Source of the DNA: Asparagopsis taxiformis
Lineage: Eukaryota; Rhodophyta; Florideophyceae; Bonnemaisoniales; Bonnemaisoniaceae
Length of the DNA: 64,000 nt
Reading direction: 5' to 3'
Assembly: GCA_030407315.1 (NCBI GenBank)
Contig: JALQPE010000100.1
Location: 62,001 to 126,000, forward strand
Shown piece by piece: positions 40,982-51,316 of this stretch (position 1 is its first letter; each line of letters begins with the position of its first letter). The notes below the pieces were generated by a model that saw only the letters and a list, made by a program, of their open reading frames with translations, had not been told where the DNA came from and searched no databases. The translations under genes and the position numbers were made by a program.

Positions 40982-42480
40982 ATCGGTGGTTGAGATGGAT
41001 GGTTAGAGTGATGGGTGTTGAGAGAGCTGTAGTGTGTGTTGTGATAAATCTTGTGTCGAGGGGCGATAGCTCCGGGCTTTATATTGAAAATAATCGTGGT
41101 GTGATGCGCCCGATCCGGCCTGCTGAGTACGTGTAGTGACGAAGTGAATCTAATTTGGCTAACGGCCCACGCCGAGCTGGCAGGTTTAGTGAAACGTGTT
41201 GATTTCACCAGGACATATGTAAAGTTTATCCTTTCTGGAAACCTGGGTGTGTTTCTGGACATTTGTAGCCTACCAGGGTGCTGATGTACCGGTAATGGGA
41301 CTGCCGCAGATATTTTCGCAGAGGGGGGAGTGAAAGACTGAAAATGGGTCCAATACCCACGTTGCAAGATAACATAAATCTTAAATCTGATCAGAGGGGC
41401 CATGAGATGCGGATATCAAAGTTGTTCAGGAGTGAATCTACGAGTGTTTGACGTGCTTTCTGTGGTTTGAAGGGTGTCGTTTACGAAGATCGATTAAAAC
41501 TACAAGGATTATGTTTAAAGGACTGTTAGCAGCATTGATTTTTTCGTTCCGGTATGTATGCCAGAAAGATGGCATAGGGATGTGTAATACTGTCCCAATT
41601 TGGTTTTCGCTAGCTGTCTAACAGTGCTTATCGGTAGCGGCTAGTTGGAGTCGATGAATATGCTAAATAAGTTGACAGCTAAACGTCTTGTTCCCGCATA
41701 GCATTCTAATAATATAAAAATATCTATTTTTACCCGTGTTTGGAATATCAAGTCAATATTATTGACTTGAAAGGAAGAACAGTGCAGAGGGAAAGCTCTA
41801 TAGGGGTAGGACCTGTTCTTCTTCTCTCATCAGTCTCCTCTGTGTACGATACGTATATTCTTGTCTGTACTCTCAATTTATATGGCTAATGCATAGATAA
41901 AGGAGCCACCCGACGCACTATTTCTTCCATCGGGGTTTGTCCTCGCAAGGTGTCCTGTCAATCTCAAACATCTATGCTGATACAATCTTCTCGTCCACGC
42001 ATGCCTACCGAGTGACACCAGAAGATCCCGTATCATACCATTAATATATTTCCCTCCATCGTGTCCAACTTGGACAGACAGAGAGCACATAAACACAATC
42101 CTCAACGACAAGAGTGTCTTTTCAAGCGAAGAAAATGACACGCTCCGCGGCTCTTGAAACCTTTTCCGGACAGTCTTCGGGCGTCCAAAATTCAACCAAT
42201 TTTTAATTTTCCCCGGAACTTGCCATACTCAGACGGCGATGTCGCATGCTACGCCGTGCGACATCTTCCTCGAGAAAATAATCAAACTTGCAAACCACTC
42301 ACTGCCAACGCAACATGTTCAAAGCGCGGCACAAAGTTGACTCGAAAGTTGTCACTGTTCTAAAATAATCGCAGTCCATGCGCGCATGATCTGCAAATTT
42401 CCTTCATCTATATATGCGACTACGCACAAACCAGCTGAACAAGTGCTCATACGCACCAGAACCAAGTAATCGCACCCAAA
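40982..42480. other. Divergent intergenic region between B and C
   Basis: It holds TATA-like boxes for both neighbours (minus at 41077-41083, plus at 42409-42415). A 105-codon minus ORF at 41878-42195 lacks the family cysteines. No gene supported. Confidence 0.4.
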
Positions 42481-42906
42481 ATGAGGCTCGCTTTCGTTGT
42501 ATGTGCCCTCCTTCTTCTTTCGTCCGCAGCATTCGCGACGCAAGAACACAATAATGGAGTATTTGGCTTGCTGCGCGTGGTGAGTAGAGCACTCATCAAA
42601 CAATCTTCGCTCAAGCAAGAGACAATGGATGACTCTATCGACGTTTGTACAACAACGCAAAATCTCTTCCGTTGCCTTTGCATTGGCGTGTTTGACGGCC
42701 TTCAAATTCCGCAATTTTCAGAAAACGCTCCCGTTGGTTCCATTATTAATGACCAATGCGCACCAGCTCTTGCAAATCCCATCGATCAACTCAACGTCTG
42801 TCTCGACTTTTTGACGACAACTCTTATCACTCCTCAAGTGATCGTCGATCTTTCAACATCGTTTTTGGCAGAGTGTCTTCCGACTATCGTGACTGGAATT
42901 CTGTAG
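42481..42906 (+). CDS. Small secreted six-Cys family protein C
   Basis: The 141-aa product starts with the signal peptide MRLAFVVCALLLLSSAAFA and has the domain C-TTTQNLFR-C-L-C with gaps 25, 13 and 24 to the later cysteines. It shares GSIIND, ANP and the hydrophobic helix-like end with member A and is probably its closest relative. It is the only member on the plus strand. TATATAT lies at 42409-42415, about 70 nt before the ATG. Role unknown, presumably extracellular. Confidence 0.8.
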   Translation: MRLAFVVCALLLLSSAAFATQEHNNGVFGLLRVVSRALIKQSSLKQETMDDSIDVCTTTQNLFRCLCIGVFDGLQIPQFSENAPVGSIINDQCAPALANPIDQLNVCLDFLTTTLITPQVIVDLSTSFLAECLPTIVTGIL

Positions 42907-43463
42907 GTAGCTTGTTCTGACAATGATCAACTGCTCGCGCAACTCTTAGGGAATAATTAAGACATTTCATTCATTTTGAAGAATTTTGCTCTATGTAAAC
43001 AACGTTTGGACGTTTTCTCATGCCAAATTCCAGTTGAATGCTGCGCTACCAATACTGCGACTTTGAAATTTTTTTCAGTTTATGTGGCAATTGTTCAGAT
43101 ACGACTGAAATTGTCAGAGTAGTAAAATCATCCGCCTACATTTCTGGAGTGACTTGTATGGTCACAGCTTCAATCTGAATATATCCGGGCATAAACTATG
43201 CGGTGAAGTACGTTGACACTTTCAAAGCGTAAGACTCGATTTCATTCCTTCTCAAGCGATCTGGTTTAAAGAATAAAATTGTTCAAGACTTTACATGAAA
43301 ATAGAATCCCCAATTTTAGTTTACATTATGAATCGTAGCATAGAAGAAATTCCTGAAATACCCGCCAATCATCAATTCATCGGCATGAATTTAAACAGTA
43401 GAAGAGCTCTCAGATCGATATACTCGAAACAAAGATAGAGTATCGGAAGAAGAAAAGAAAAGA
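42907..43463. other. Convergent 3' region of members C and D
   Basis: AT-rich with no ORF of note; the flanking genes converge here. Confidence 0.4.
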
Positions 43464-43952
43464 TTACAAGAAGACTCCGGCGGCTTCTATGAGCGTGACA
43501 ACCGGAAGTACAGGGAGGCATTGATCATTGAACTCATTTAAAAGCTCCCCAACTCTTTCAATTGATATTTCAGATCCGGTGATCGTAGTCGTACAAAATG
43601 CAAACTCCGTAAAAGGACTTGAAAGTGCGTCGTCGCACAAAATTCCTACTGCTTTATCCAACGCCCCCTCGGGACGTGCCACATCTAGTGTTTCAAATAC
43701 CAAGATGCAAACACATCCGATAAATCGCTTCACATTTTGACAAAACTGAGGTAAAAGTGCCATGCTTAACTCATCCAAATCTTGTTGTGTGAACGCATCC
43801 GGAAGATTGTCAAACCCATCTTCCTGTCGGACGGTCGATCGTTTCCCAAATTGAAATCTTTTTAAACTTTGAGCTTCAAAGCTTATCGGGAACGAGTGAA
43901 CTGCGGTTAGAGAACACACTAGTAACAGGAGGAAGGAGAAAATGGTTTTCAT
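43464..43952 (-). CDS. Small secreted six-Cys family protein D
   Basis: ATG 43952 starts the signal peptide MKTIFSFLLLLVCSLTAVHS. The 162-aa protein has a longer polar region (22-68, with a KRS site) before the domain C-QNVKRFIG-C-V-C, with gaps of 23, 13 and 24 to the last three cysteines. The end is hydrophobic (PVVTLIEAAGVFL). A TATA-like box lies at 44030-44037, about 80 nt upstream. Function unknown. Confidence 0.8.
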   Translation of the reverse strand: MKTIFSFLLLLVCSLTAVHSFPISFEAQSLKRFQFGKRSTVRQEDGFDNLPDAFTQQDLDELSMALLPQFCQNVKRFIGCVCILVFETLDVARPEGALDKAVGILCDDALSSPFTEFAFCTTTITGSEISIERVGELLNEFNDQCLPVLPVVTLIEAAGVFL

Positions 43953-44860
43953 TTCGATGTGCGTCAGACGAAAACAAAACGGCGAGTATCAAAATTCTTG
44001 CAGCAATTATTCTTGTGGTTCAAGATAACATTTATATGGTGTAGTAATGAGTTATGGGTAAGGGTGAGCAAACTTTCTTGTATCCCAAGGTGCCAGCTAC
44101 AGCAATTATGAAAATTTACGCGTAGCATTGCAATGGATGAATAAAAGGAGACTTAGTGTCACGGGCCATTTCGGATTGTATGTGCATAGATTAGTCTCTC
44201 AGAAATTAGCTACGGACAACGTTGCCATGATAGTGGCTCCAAAAATTTTCTAAGCAGTTTGTTAGTGGTAATGTGTGGTTGTGCTTCAGGAAATATGTGA
44301 AAGTGCGGAAGAAATAAAGAGTGATACTGGGATTACTGGAAGCCATCAGCGAAATGCAAAACATGGTTGAGAATTTGACATCACTGTAAAAAGATGGAAG
44401 CCAAAGTTGCAGGCACTCACCAACAGTTATGGAATGGCGCTGTATTCTAGCTTGCCCGTTGCTTCGCCATAGTACACTAACATGTGTCATTTTTCTCAGA
44501 TTTCACATTGTGCAAGATGACGAACTTCTGCCATACAGATGCTGGGCAACTTGATGTCCAATAAGTTGCCGAGTAGAAAATCCAGTACTGAAAGATGTCT
44601 TACTCGTGGTGAAGCCCCAAGGGATTACTACTTATCAAGATATGGTTTAACATTTCGCGAAAGAGTAGAAATATTACTCATCCGAATTCATCATCGATAA
44701 ACCCATGCTGCGACATCAAAGTTCAAACACTAATTCGAAATTCATCCCAACTTCTTGTGCACTTGAGCAGCAGACAAGCGGAAAAATATCATTTTGATGT
44801 GAATGCTGTGACTGAAGGCTGTGGAGGAATTATAATTGACCTCTCTGAAAACAATGGATA
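43953..44860. other. Intergenic upstream of member D
   Basis: Holds the promoter of D. A 94-codon minus ORF (44206-44490) shows no family features. Confidence 0.4.
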
Positions 44861-45052
44861 TCAGAAAATGGAATAAACTGATAGATCAGGGAAGTTGTCG
44901 AAGCGGACCATAGTTTGAGAGGCATATACGGCGCAAAATTGAGAGTTTTCACCACATTCTGACAGATTGTCATAGATCATTGCCAGTAGTTCTAAACTTG
45001 TCGTGTAATCGTGCATGATGAGCAGTTGTCCAGAAGTTGTGACTGAATTCAT
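44861..45052 (-). pseudogene. Decayed six-Cys family member
   Basis: The 63-codon ORF aligns without gaps over 31 residues to member E just upstream. MIYDNLSE corresponds to MIDDVLPP, and YASQTMVRFDNFP to CACQTIFRFLNLP, with about half the positions identical. The C-x8-C-x-C cysteines have been replaced. No signal peptide is attached, and the frame stops after the domain start, so this is the remnant of a tandem duplicate of member E. Confidence 0.65.
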
Positions 45053-45230
45053 TAGTGATCTATTTTAGTTTCTAAGGATATAGCGATGACAAAAAGTGAA
45101 ATGCTTCTAGCACAAAACGGAACACCCTCCGGTAAACAATAATGTTCAACTCGGTTCGTCAGCATCTTCAACCTAAGTGATAATCCCATTGTTACCAAAA
45201 CAATTTTGTGGTGGATGTTTCTTATTTATG

Positions 45231-45743
45231 TTACTTCTGTCCAGAGTAAATCCTAGCGGGTGAACTTTCAAAATCCACCGCAAAGTTCTGAGCGAATTCC
45301 AGTACGCTAGAGCTTGCAAACAGCGGGAAACAATTTGCGATAAAGGTCGATGCAGCGGTTGTGAAAACATCGACAGAGACAGGGTTGTTTGTCGTGATAC
45401 GTATGCAGCTATTGAGCACCAATTCGGGTTCGTTGAAGCCCTCCCTGCAGAGGAGGCGCATAGGCAAACCGAGTGGACCAGTTGGTGCGGGAAGGTTGAG
45501 GAATCTGAAAATAGTTTGGCAGGCGCATGCCGTAAAGAATTGGAAATCTTCGCAGAAGGGCGGCAGGACGTCGTCGATCATGCCCTGCAGGTCCGTGACG
45601 GTAAAATCCTGCTCCGGGAATCGACTCTGTCTTTCTGTCACAAGGTTACGAAGTGTGGGGACCTCGGATATCATTGCGCCGCTTCTCGCGGACGCTGACG
45701 TGACGCCCAGGAAGAGGAGGGAGAGAAGAAGTGCGAAATTCAT
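45231..45743 (-). CDS. Small secreted six-Cys family protein E
   Basis: ATG 45743 gives the signal peptide MNFALLLSLLFLGVTSASA. The 170-aa product has the domain C-EDFQFFTA-C-A-C with gaps 23, 13 and 24, preceded by a helix-like acidic stretch (DLQGMIDDVLPP) also recognisable in member D. The C-terminal extension of about 35 residues is longer than in the relatives. A weak TATA-like ttgtatat lies about 85 nt upstream. A decayed copy lies 180 bp downstream. Function unknown. Confidence 0.8.
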   Translation of the reverse strand: MNFALLLSLLFLGVTSASARSGAMISEVPTLRNLVTERQSRFPEQDFTVTDLQGMIDDVLPPFCEDFQFFTACACQTIFRFLNLPAPTGPLGLPMRLLCREGFNEPELVLNSCIRITTNNPVSVDVFTTAASTFIANCFPLFASSSVLEFAQNFAVDFESSPARIYSGQK

Positions 45744-47414
45744 CTTTGCCGATGGATGTTGGGCGGCGTTTTCTGAATGTGTTCGGAGTGCTTTAACGAG
45801 ACGGACGCATGATTGATGGGGCTTTTGTATATGTTGAGGTTATGGAAAACTTTCCAGTGTTGGGGGTTTTTAGAGAAACATATTACAGGTGTGGACAGGG
45901 TGGTGATTGGGATTGGAGGAAGGATGGACAGATGCTGATAGATGGTGAAAGTTGTGGCTGATTGAGATGTTTGACCTCGAATTTGTACGATTTGTGATGT
46001 TTTTTAGTCTGTGGTTCTTTATCTGGGTGTGTATCGGACAATGCTCGGACGCTGGCAGTGATGCGTGAGGTTGAGCTTTATGTTCACCGGATAGAAATAT
46101 GTTTATGTTCAGACATGGATGGCATCGTCATGTGCTGGCACAGTGGCTAGTTGGCAAACATTTTACAGCTGTCCTCCTCTTTCTGTAAACTGCAAAAACT
46201 GTACACTACTGACATGTCATATAGTTCTCAGTGTACGGCATACGTACACAAGTGTCGCAACCGTCGAAGAATGCGAATGCTTGCACTGTAAATCAACGCT
46301 CCGGGTCTCCACTTATTTTAGCGACAACGGGTGCGTCGCGTACCGGCCCTGACCTCATCCTCTTCTTCGGCCGCCAGGTCATTTCAACGGTTTCGCATGT
46401 CACGTGCTACAGTCTACATCATCACAGGGTATCCGTCATGCACATGGTCTTTGTGCTGAAATAGCCTTCAAAACCAAGTATGGTTCAAGGCGTGTCTCAG
46501 CGACATTTTGTTCGCATGGTGGAGAAATGCATGAAATGACAAGATTCAACTCGTGTCTGGCGTCGTCGGATTCATTTTTGGTCGATACTGGACTAGAAGA
46601 GTGACGTTCTACCTATGCACATTCCACACAACAGCACTGCTGATATGGAGTACACGCAGTGCGATTGTGAGGATTGTGCATCTATAGATAGTCAATTCTT
46701 CAAGAGCAGCTCGCGTTCGAGGACATCGATCGTGCCTGCAATTATTCGAGAGGTTCATCGATAGTAGGTTTCAACAAGTGAAACAATTCTGTAGCTTTGA
46801 TATGGTTAGAAATGTAGTACTTGCAGTACGACTACGCGATACGCATCTGTGGATCGGATGCCTCGCAGCGGTAACTACACTGCCTAATAGATGTTTAGGC
46901 GCGGTAAACGAACAATTGTTCGGCAAGCAGGTCTTGTAATGACTTTGTGCTTCCCTATGTAGTAAACTTCTCCGAATTACAATCTCGTCGCGAATACAAA
47001 GAGTGGGAGCCAAATGTTAACTTGCATGACGAGAAGCGGCTCTGGTAAATTGATCAGTAAAACCTGAAATAAATTGATTTTAAATGCAAATCTTGTACTC
47101 ATACACGACAGCAGCAGCAATAATGTTGAAATTGAAACACCATCATGACAAGGCTAAAAGCTGTTGGTTGATGAAGATCGAATCTCTTCAAAACCACCAA
47201 CGAAGCGCACACACACTACAACAGCAGCAATTCGATACACCGATACGTCATTCCAGCATGAAACCTAAGCCCGAAAGACTTTACGACGACAATCACCCGA
47301 CCGAACAATGCAACATTCTAAACCAACACAACAAAACTGTTAACAAAAACAACCTACAACGCAGCACAGCCAATCCAAGCAAGCACGCGCATCTGAAACC
47401 AGCCACCATTCGCG
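45744..47414. other. Intergenic between members E and F
   Basis: Only short ORFs, none with a signal peptide or the Cys pattern. Confidence 0.4.
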
Positions 47415-47927
47415 TCACACGAGAGGCGTAGGCGATTCCGCGTGGGGTGCATTTTCCGAAACAAGCGTGCCTGTGCACGTCGAAATAAACTGTTGAACAA
47501 AATGCTCGATACCAGCCGGAGTCAAATCATGCTCCCGCGAATACTCAGTGCATGCCACAAGTGCCATGACACGGTCCGTGTAAGCATCAGCGCATTGCAG
47601 CATGAAAAAAGTCGCGCCGACGCCGGTGCGTCCCGAATTGGAAGACATTAAATTGTGCGTACGTAGCAAACAACCGCACCCGACCAGTTTCTTCAGCCCG
47701 GTGCACATCGCGGGTACATCGGACTTTCCGCGACACTCGGAGTCGCCGATGGAGTTTTGGCACGGACGCGGGTCGATCGTTATGCTTGGTTGACTCGGAT
47801 TTGTTGGTAGATACAAGTTGATTTCGTGAGGTGGAGCTTCACGTACGACTATCGCGCATATTGTGCGCTGGCATAGGAGCACTGCGACCGTTAGGAGTAG
47901 GAGAGGACGCGTCTTGGAAGCAGTCAT
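47415..47927 (-). CDS. Small secreted six-Cys family protein F
   Basis: ATG 47927 opens a 170-aa protein with the signal peptide TRPLLLLTVAVLLCQRTICA. The domain is C-TGLKKLVG-C-G-C with gaps 25, 13 and 24. Two further cysteines (about residues 56 and 65, PCQN and ECRG) occur before the core and are not shared. It is closest to member G, with the common patterns C(G)C-L(I)L, GVGATFFMLQC and ALVAC. A TATAAAC-type box lies about 100 nt upstream. Function unknown. Confidence 0.8.
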   Translation of the reverse strand: MTASKTRPLLLLTVAVLLCQRTICAIVVREAPPHEINLYLPTNPSQPSITIDPRPCQNSIGDSECRGKSDVPAMCTGLKKLVGCGCLLRTHNLMSSNSGRTGVGATFFMLQCADAYTDRVMALVACTEYSREHDLTPAGIEHFVQQFISTCTGTLVSENAPHAESPTPLV

Positions 47928-49025
47928 GTTGGATAATTTAGAAAGTTAGTGGGATGCTGAAGGGCGTTGTTGGTGTGGTTGTTAGTTGTGATCATAGAGG
48001 TTTGTGTTGCTGCTTTGGCTTTGGTTTATATTGTTTCGTCGTCGTCAGTGATTTATGCAAGCTTGCAAACTAGGTGATTTTGCCAGCGTGAAGCGACATA
48101 TATATTCAGAGTAGCGCTGTTTTACAGGAGGTAACTGTTCGGGCCGAGAATTGATCTCGTTTCACCTTCAATCTCCGATTTTCCTGTGCACATAAGCTAG
48201 CCCTAGAAACCATGAGGGCTTTTGTACAGCGGTTTGTTTGTGGAACATGATCTTCTGTAATCATAGAGATGATGGTGTTTCCTATTTTGAATGGACTATG
48301 ACGTGCCTTGGCTTCGCAACGCAAACCACTGTCCCCTGCTGACGCACGTTGATATCCTATCCACGAATCCATTGATTTTCATTTCCTGAATAGTACAACC
48401 TTTACAAAAGAGTAGCACCAGAGCGCTTGGAGTTGCAAGGTAATCTAGTCACTATTCTCTGACGAGTTTGGACAACATGAGCCTCTGTCGCGGGCTGTGA
48501 TAATTTTGAAATTGTTTGGTTTGCTCCAAACAAAGCTGGGCAACTCAAAACTTTGTTTGGTACTTTCTGGAGGGATACACGAGGTGGAAACTGGTGTGCA
48601 GTCACGGAATGTCGCAAAAGAAGTTATAGGAATAATATGTTGTAAATGAGAGTGCAAAATAAGCAGCAGTGTTTAGGATCGAAAATAGGTCATTGCTTGT
48701 TGGGACGACGACATGGCTGCCACTAGGGCGATATAAAAAAGTTTGCATATGCACTGTAAACAAACATTTTGGTGTGAGGTGGCCAATGCAGGAGGCAAGC
48801 GTCAAAGTGGAGGGAGAACTGGACACTGGTTGGAGATACCTTTGGGTACCTTTGGGCAGCTCTGAAGACAGCGTTGAGCGACCAAGATTCAGTGGCAACA
48901 TGGATCACAGCGCTCTGCCGCAAAAAGCACTGGAAAAATATGAAAAATAAACGCCGCAAAGTAGGGTATTACACAAATCATAGACAAAGCTTTACCATAT
49001 CATATTACGACCAAATACACCCATG
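47928..49025. other. Intergenic between members F and G
   Basis: No supported gene. ORFs below 100 codons overlap on both strands. Confidence 0.4.
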
Positions 49026-49547
49026 CTAATCCAACAACCTGCTCACTCCGAGCACCAGCCGCTGCCCGGGCGGCAAGTCAATACACCGACGCACATAATT
49101 ATTCATACTATTCACAACGCGGCGTGCATTAAACAATCGCACCGTCGAGAACTGCGCGCATGCGATCAACGGCATGAACGGCGACGCAAGTGCGTCCGGG
49201 CATTGCAGCAGAAAAAACGCCGTCACACGTCCGATATTCGACGCCTCTGTCGGCGCCATGAGCCCCTGTGTGATAAGGATGCAACCACAACTAACGAGCG
49301 GTTGAATATTCCTGCAAAACCGTCCGTTTCTCCGAAACGCGCCCGACGGCGCTGGTAGTGTGATAATTTTATCTTGCACATCCGGCGTGGGCGTGATCGC
49401 AATATCGACCTGTTGACGCCCCGTTTGAACCACTTGTCCCCAATAACGCGCCCATTGCGCGTCCCGGTCTATCGGAGTGCCGCGTGCCGGCTGGACGCAC
49501 AACACGACCCCGAGGAGGAGGAGGAGGGAGAGCTTCGAGACGCGCAT
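49026..49547 (-). CDS. Small secreted six-Cys family protein G
   Basis: I start the gene at ATG 49547 (MRVSKLSLLLLLGVVLCVQPARG, signal peptide) rather than at an earlier Met that would put 15 polar residues in front. The 173-aa product has the domain C-RNIQPLVS-C-G-C with gaps 26, 13 and 24. It resembles member F in the core (FFLLQC, LIAC) but is more basic. The GC content is higher than in members C and D. TATAAAG lies at 49632-49638, 85 nt upstream. It is the last member of the cluster. Confidence 0.8.
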   Translation of the reverse strand: MRVSKLSLLLLLGVVLCVQPARGTPIDRDAQWARYWGQVVQTGRQQVDIAITPTPDVQDKIITLPAPSGAFRRNGRFCRNIQPLVSCGCILITQGLMAPTEASNIGRVTAFFLLQCPDALASPFMPLIACAQFSTVRLFNARRVVNSMNNYVRRCIDLPPGQRLVLGVSRLLD

Positions 49548-51316
49548 GATGAGTTTGGTGGCGTGCGGATTTGGAGAATGTATGGTGTGCAATTTCTGTC
49601 ACGCCCGTGGAATCTTTCGCGTTTGATGAAGCTTTATATCATCGTTGCGCGCTGACTTGCCCGCGTCGAGGCGGGAAAGGTTTCTCAGCTCGCCGAGCTG
49701 GACATGGGCCTGCGCACTGGAGGCTGGCAATACTGCACTGGGACGCGTCGGGCGCGGGCACAATGCGCAGTGCTGAGCTGAGGCTGCATGTTCTTGGCCG
49801 TGAGATTTGGTATAGCCTTGGATTTTTTCGGGGGAGTGGAAGGATTCAGGAGTGATGGGCGACAGAAAACATACAGTAGGATGGACGATTGGGAGGTTGC
49901 GATTATATTTAATTTTGGTTTTTGGGTATGATGATTTTATTTTGGAAGCAATTATAAAAAATATTATTTCTGTGTTTTGCGTTTTCTGCAAATTCGCCCT
50001 CGCAGAATTGCGCGAGTTGTGCACGGCTGTACCCTACGGCCTCGACCTTTATTACGTTCGATACGGCCAAAACTGCTCGTCAACGCGGGAGAGTGCTCAT
50101 ATCCTTGCATGAGCTGTTCATCGTGCCAATTTGTGTGATGTGCGTCAATATGTCACGGCCTGTAAGCGTTAGTAATGAACTGCATTAGTTACATAGGTGG
50201 TCGAAGGGTTTACTAAAAAAGCTGATGTCGGCATATCGGCACTCATTTCACCCGTGCCTAATACTGCACATGCCACGCGTATATCTACACCTTCGAAAGA
50301 AATGACGACGGTTAAATTTTGCATGAGGAATTTTACACGTGCATCTTAGTTATTGTTGTCTTGCCTCCGTCGATGAGAGCATTCCGGTTAAGACGTAGAA
50401 ATAAACCCCGCATACTCTCGCAGTGCGTCGCAATTATTGGCAAAAAGTTGTTGCCCACTCTTGCACAGGAGAACCGCCGACAATTGCTTAGAGATGATGT
50501 GACGCCACGCCTGAGATCCATGTGTAGTAAGGTTAGTCTGTATAGAATGCTCACTATTCGAACATTATCTCCTGACGACTTTTCTCGCCGACGATCAAAC
50601 CCCGCCTCGCGCTCCCATCGCACTGCACTGCACAGCAGCAGCTCAACTTACAGTCCAATTGAATGTCTACTCCCCCTGAAAGAGGCTGAACTTACCAACT
50701 TAGCCTTATTGGCACTTCACACTTGTATGACGCTTGTTCGGCCAGCAGAGAAGCGCTTTCAATGCATCCCCTTTTCATACTATGCAGCACAGAAATCGAT
50801 GCAGATTTCCCCGCCGTGCTCTCCACAGAACATAACAGTTGCTTGATCACATTTCATCCATGTTTCCCCTGCAAACCATAATTAAAGTTGTCATTCAATT
50901 CTGATTCGTCGTCATACGCACACGTCACGCTCTTTTCGACTCATTTCCCACATCTGCAATAAGGGCTACCAATGCCCAGCAAAGAGAGTACAACAGACAT
51001 CACGCTATCATATAAGTAGGACAACTAAATCATGCTACCAGCTCTGTGGATCATTGCTGGTTCACCACTCCTCAATAACCCCTCCCACCACTTCCCTGCT
51101 ATCGATGCAAATCTTAGCCAATCGTCGAATCTCTTCCGCTCTTCTACTCCTCGTTGTCTCTCACCATGCCCTACGCGTGCCCCCTTTACGCCCTCCATCG
51201 CCAGCGTCTCTCAGCTTGTAACTCTTGCGTAACCTTTCCATCTCGCTCTATAAAACACCACCACCTATCCCTTCCCACCAGTCCATTCGCCATCACAACA
51301 TCAACACATCCCGATC
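49548..51316. promoter_or_regulatory. Intergenic with TATA box of the haem peroxidase gene
   Basis: TATAAAA lies at 51249-51255, 62 nt before ATG 51317. The rest holds only unassigned ORFs, the longest 175 codons at 50319-50846 on plus with no domain I recognise. Confidence 0.5.

Noticed and set aside
41878..42195. 105-codon ORF considered as an eighth six-Cys gene
   Set aside because: It lacks a signal peptide and the C-x8-C-x-C core. Partial resemblance (YINGMIRDLL) is too weak.
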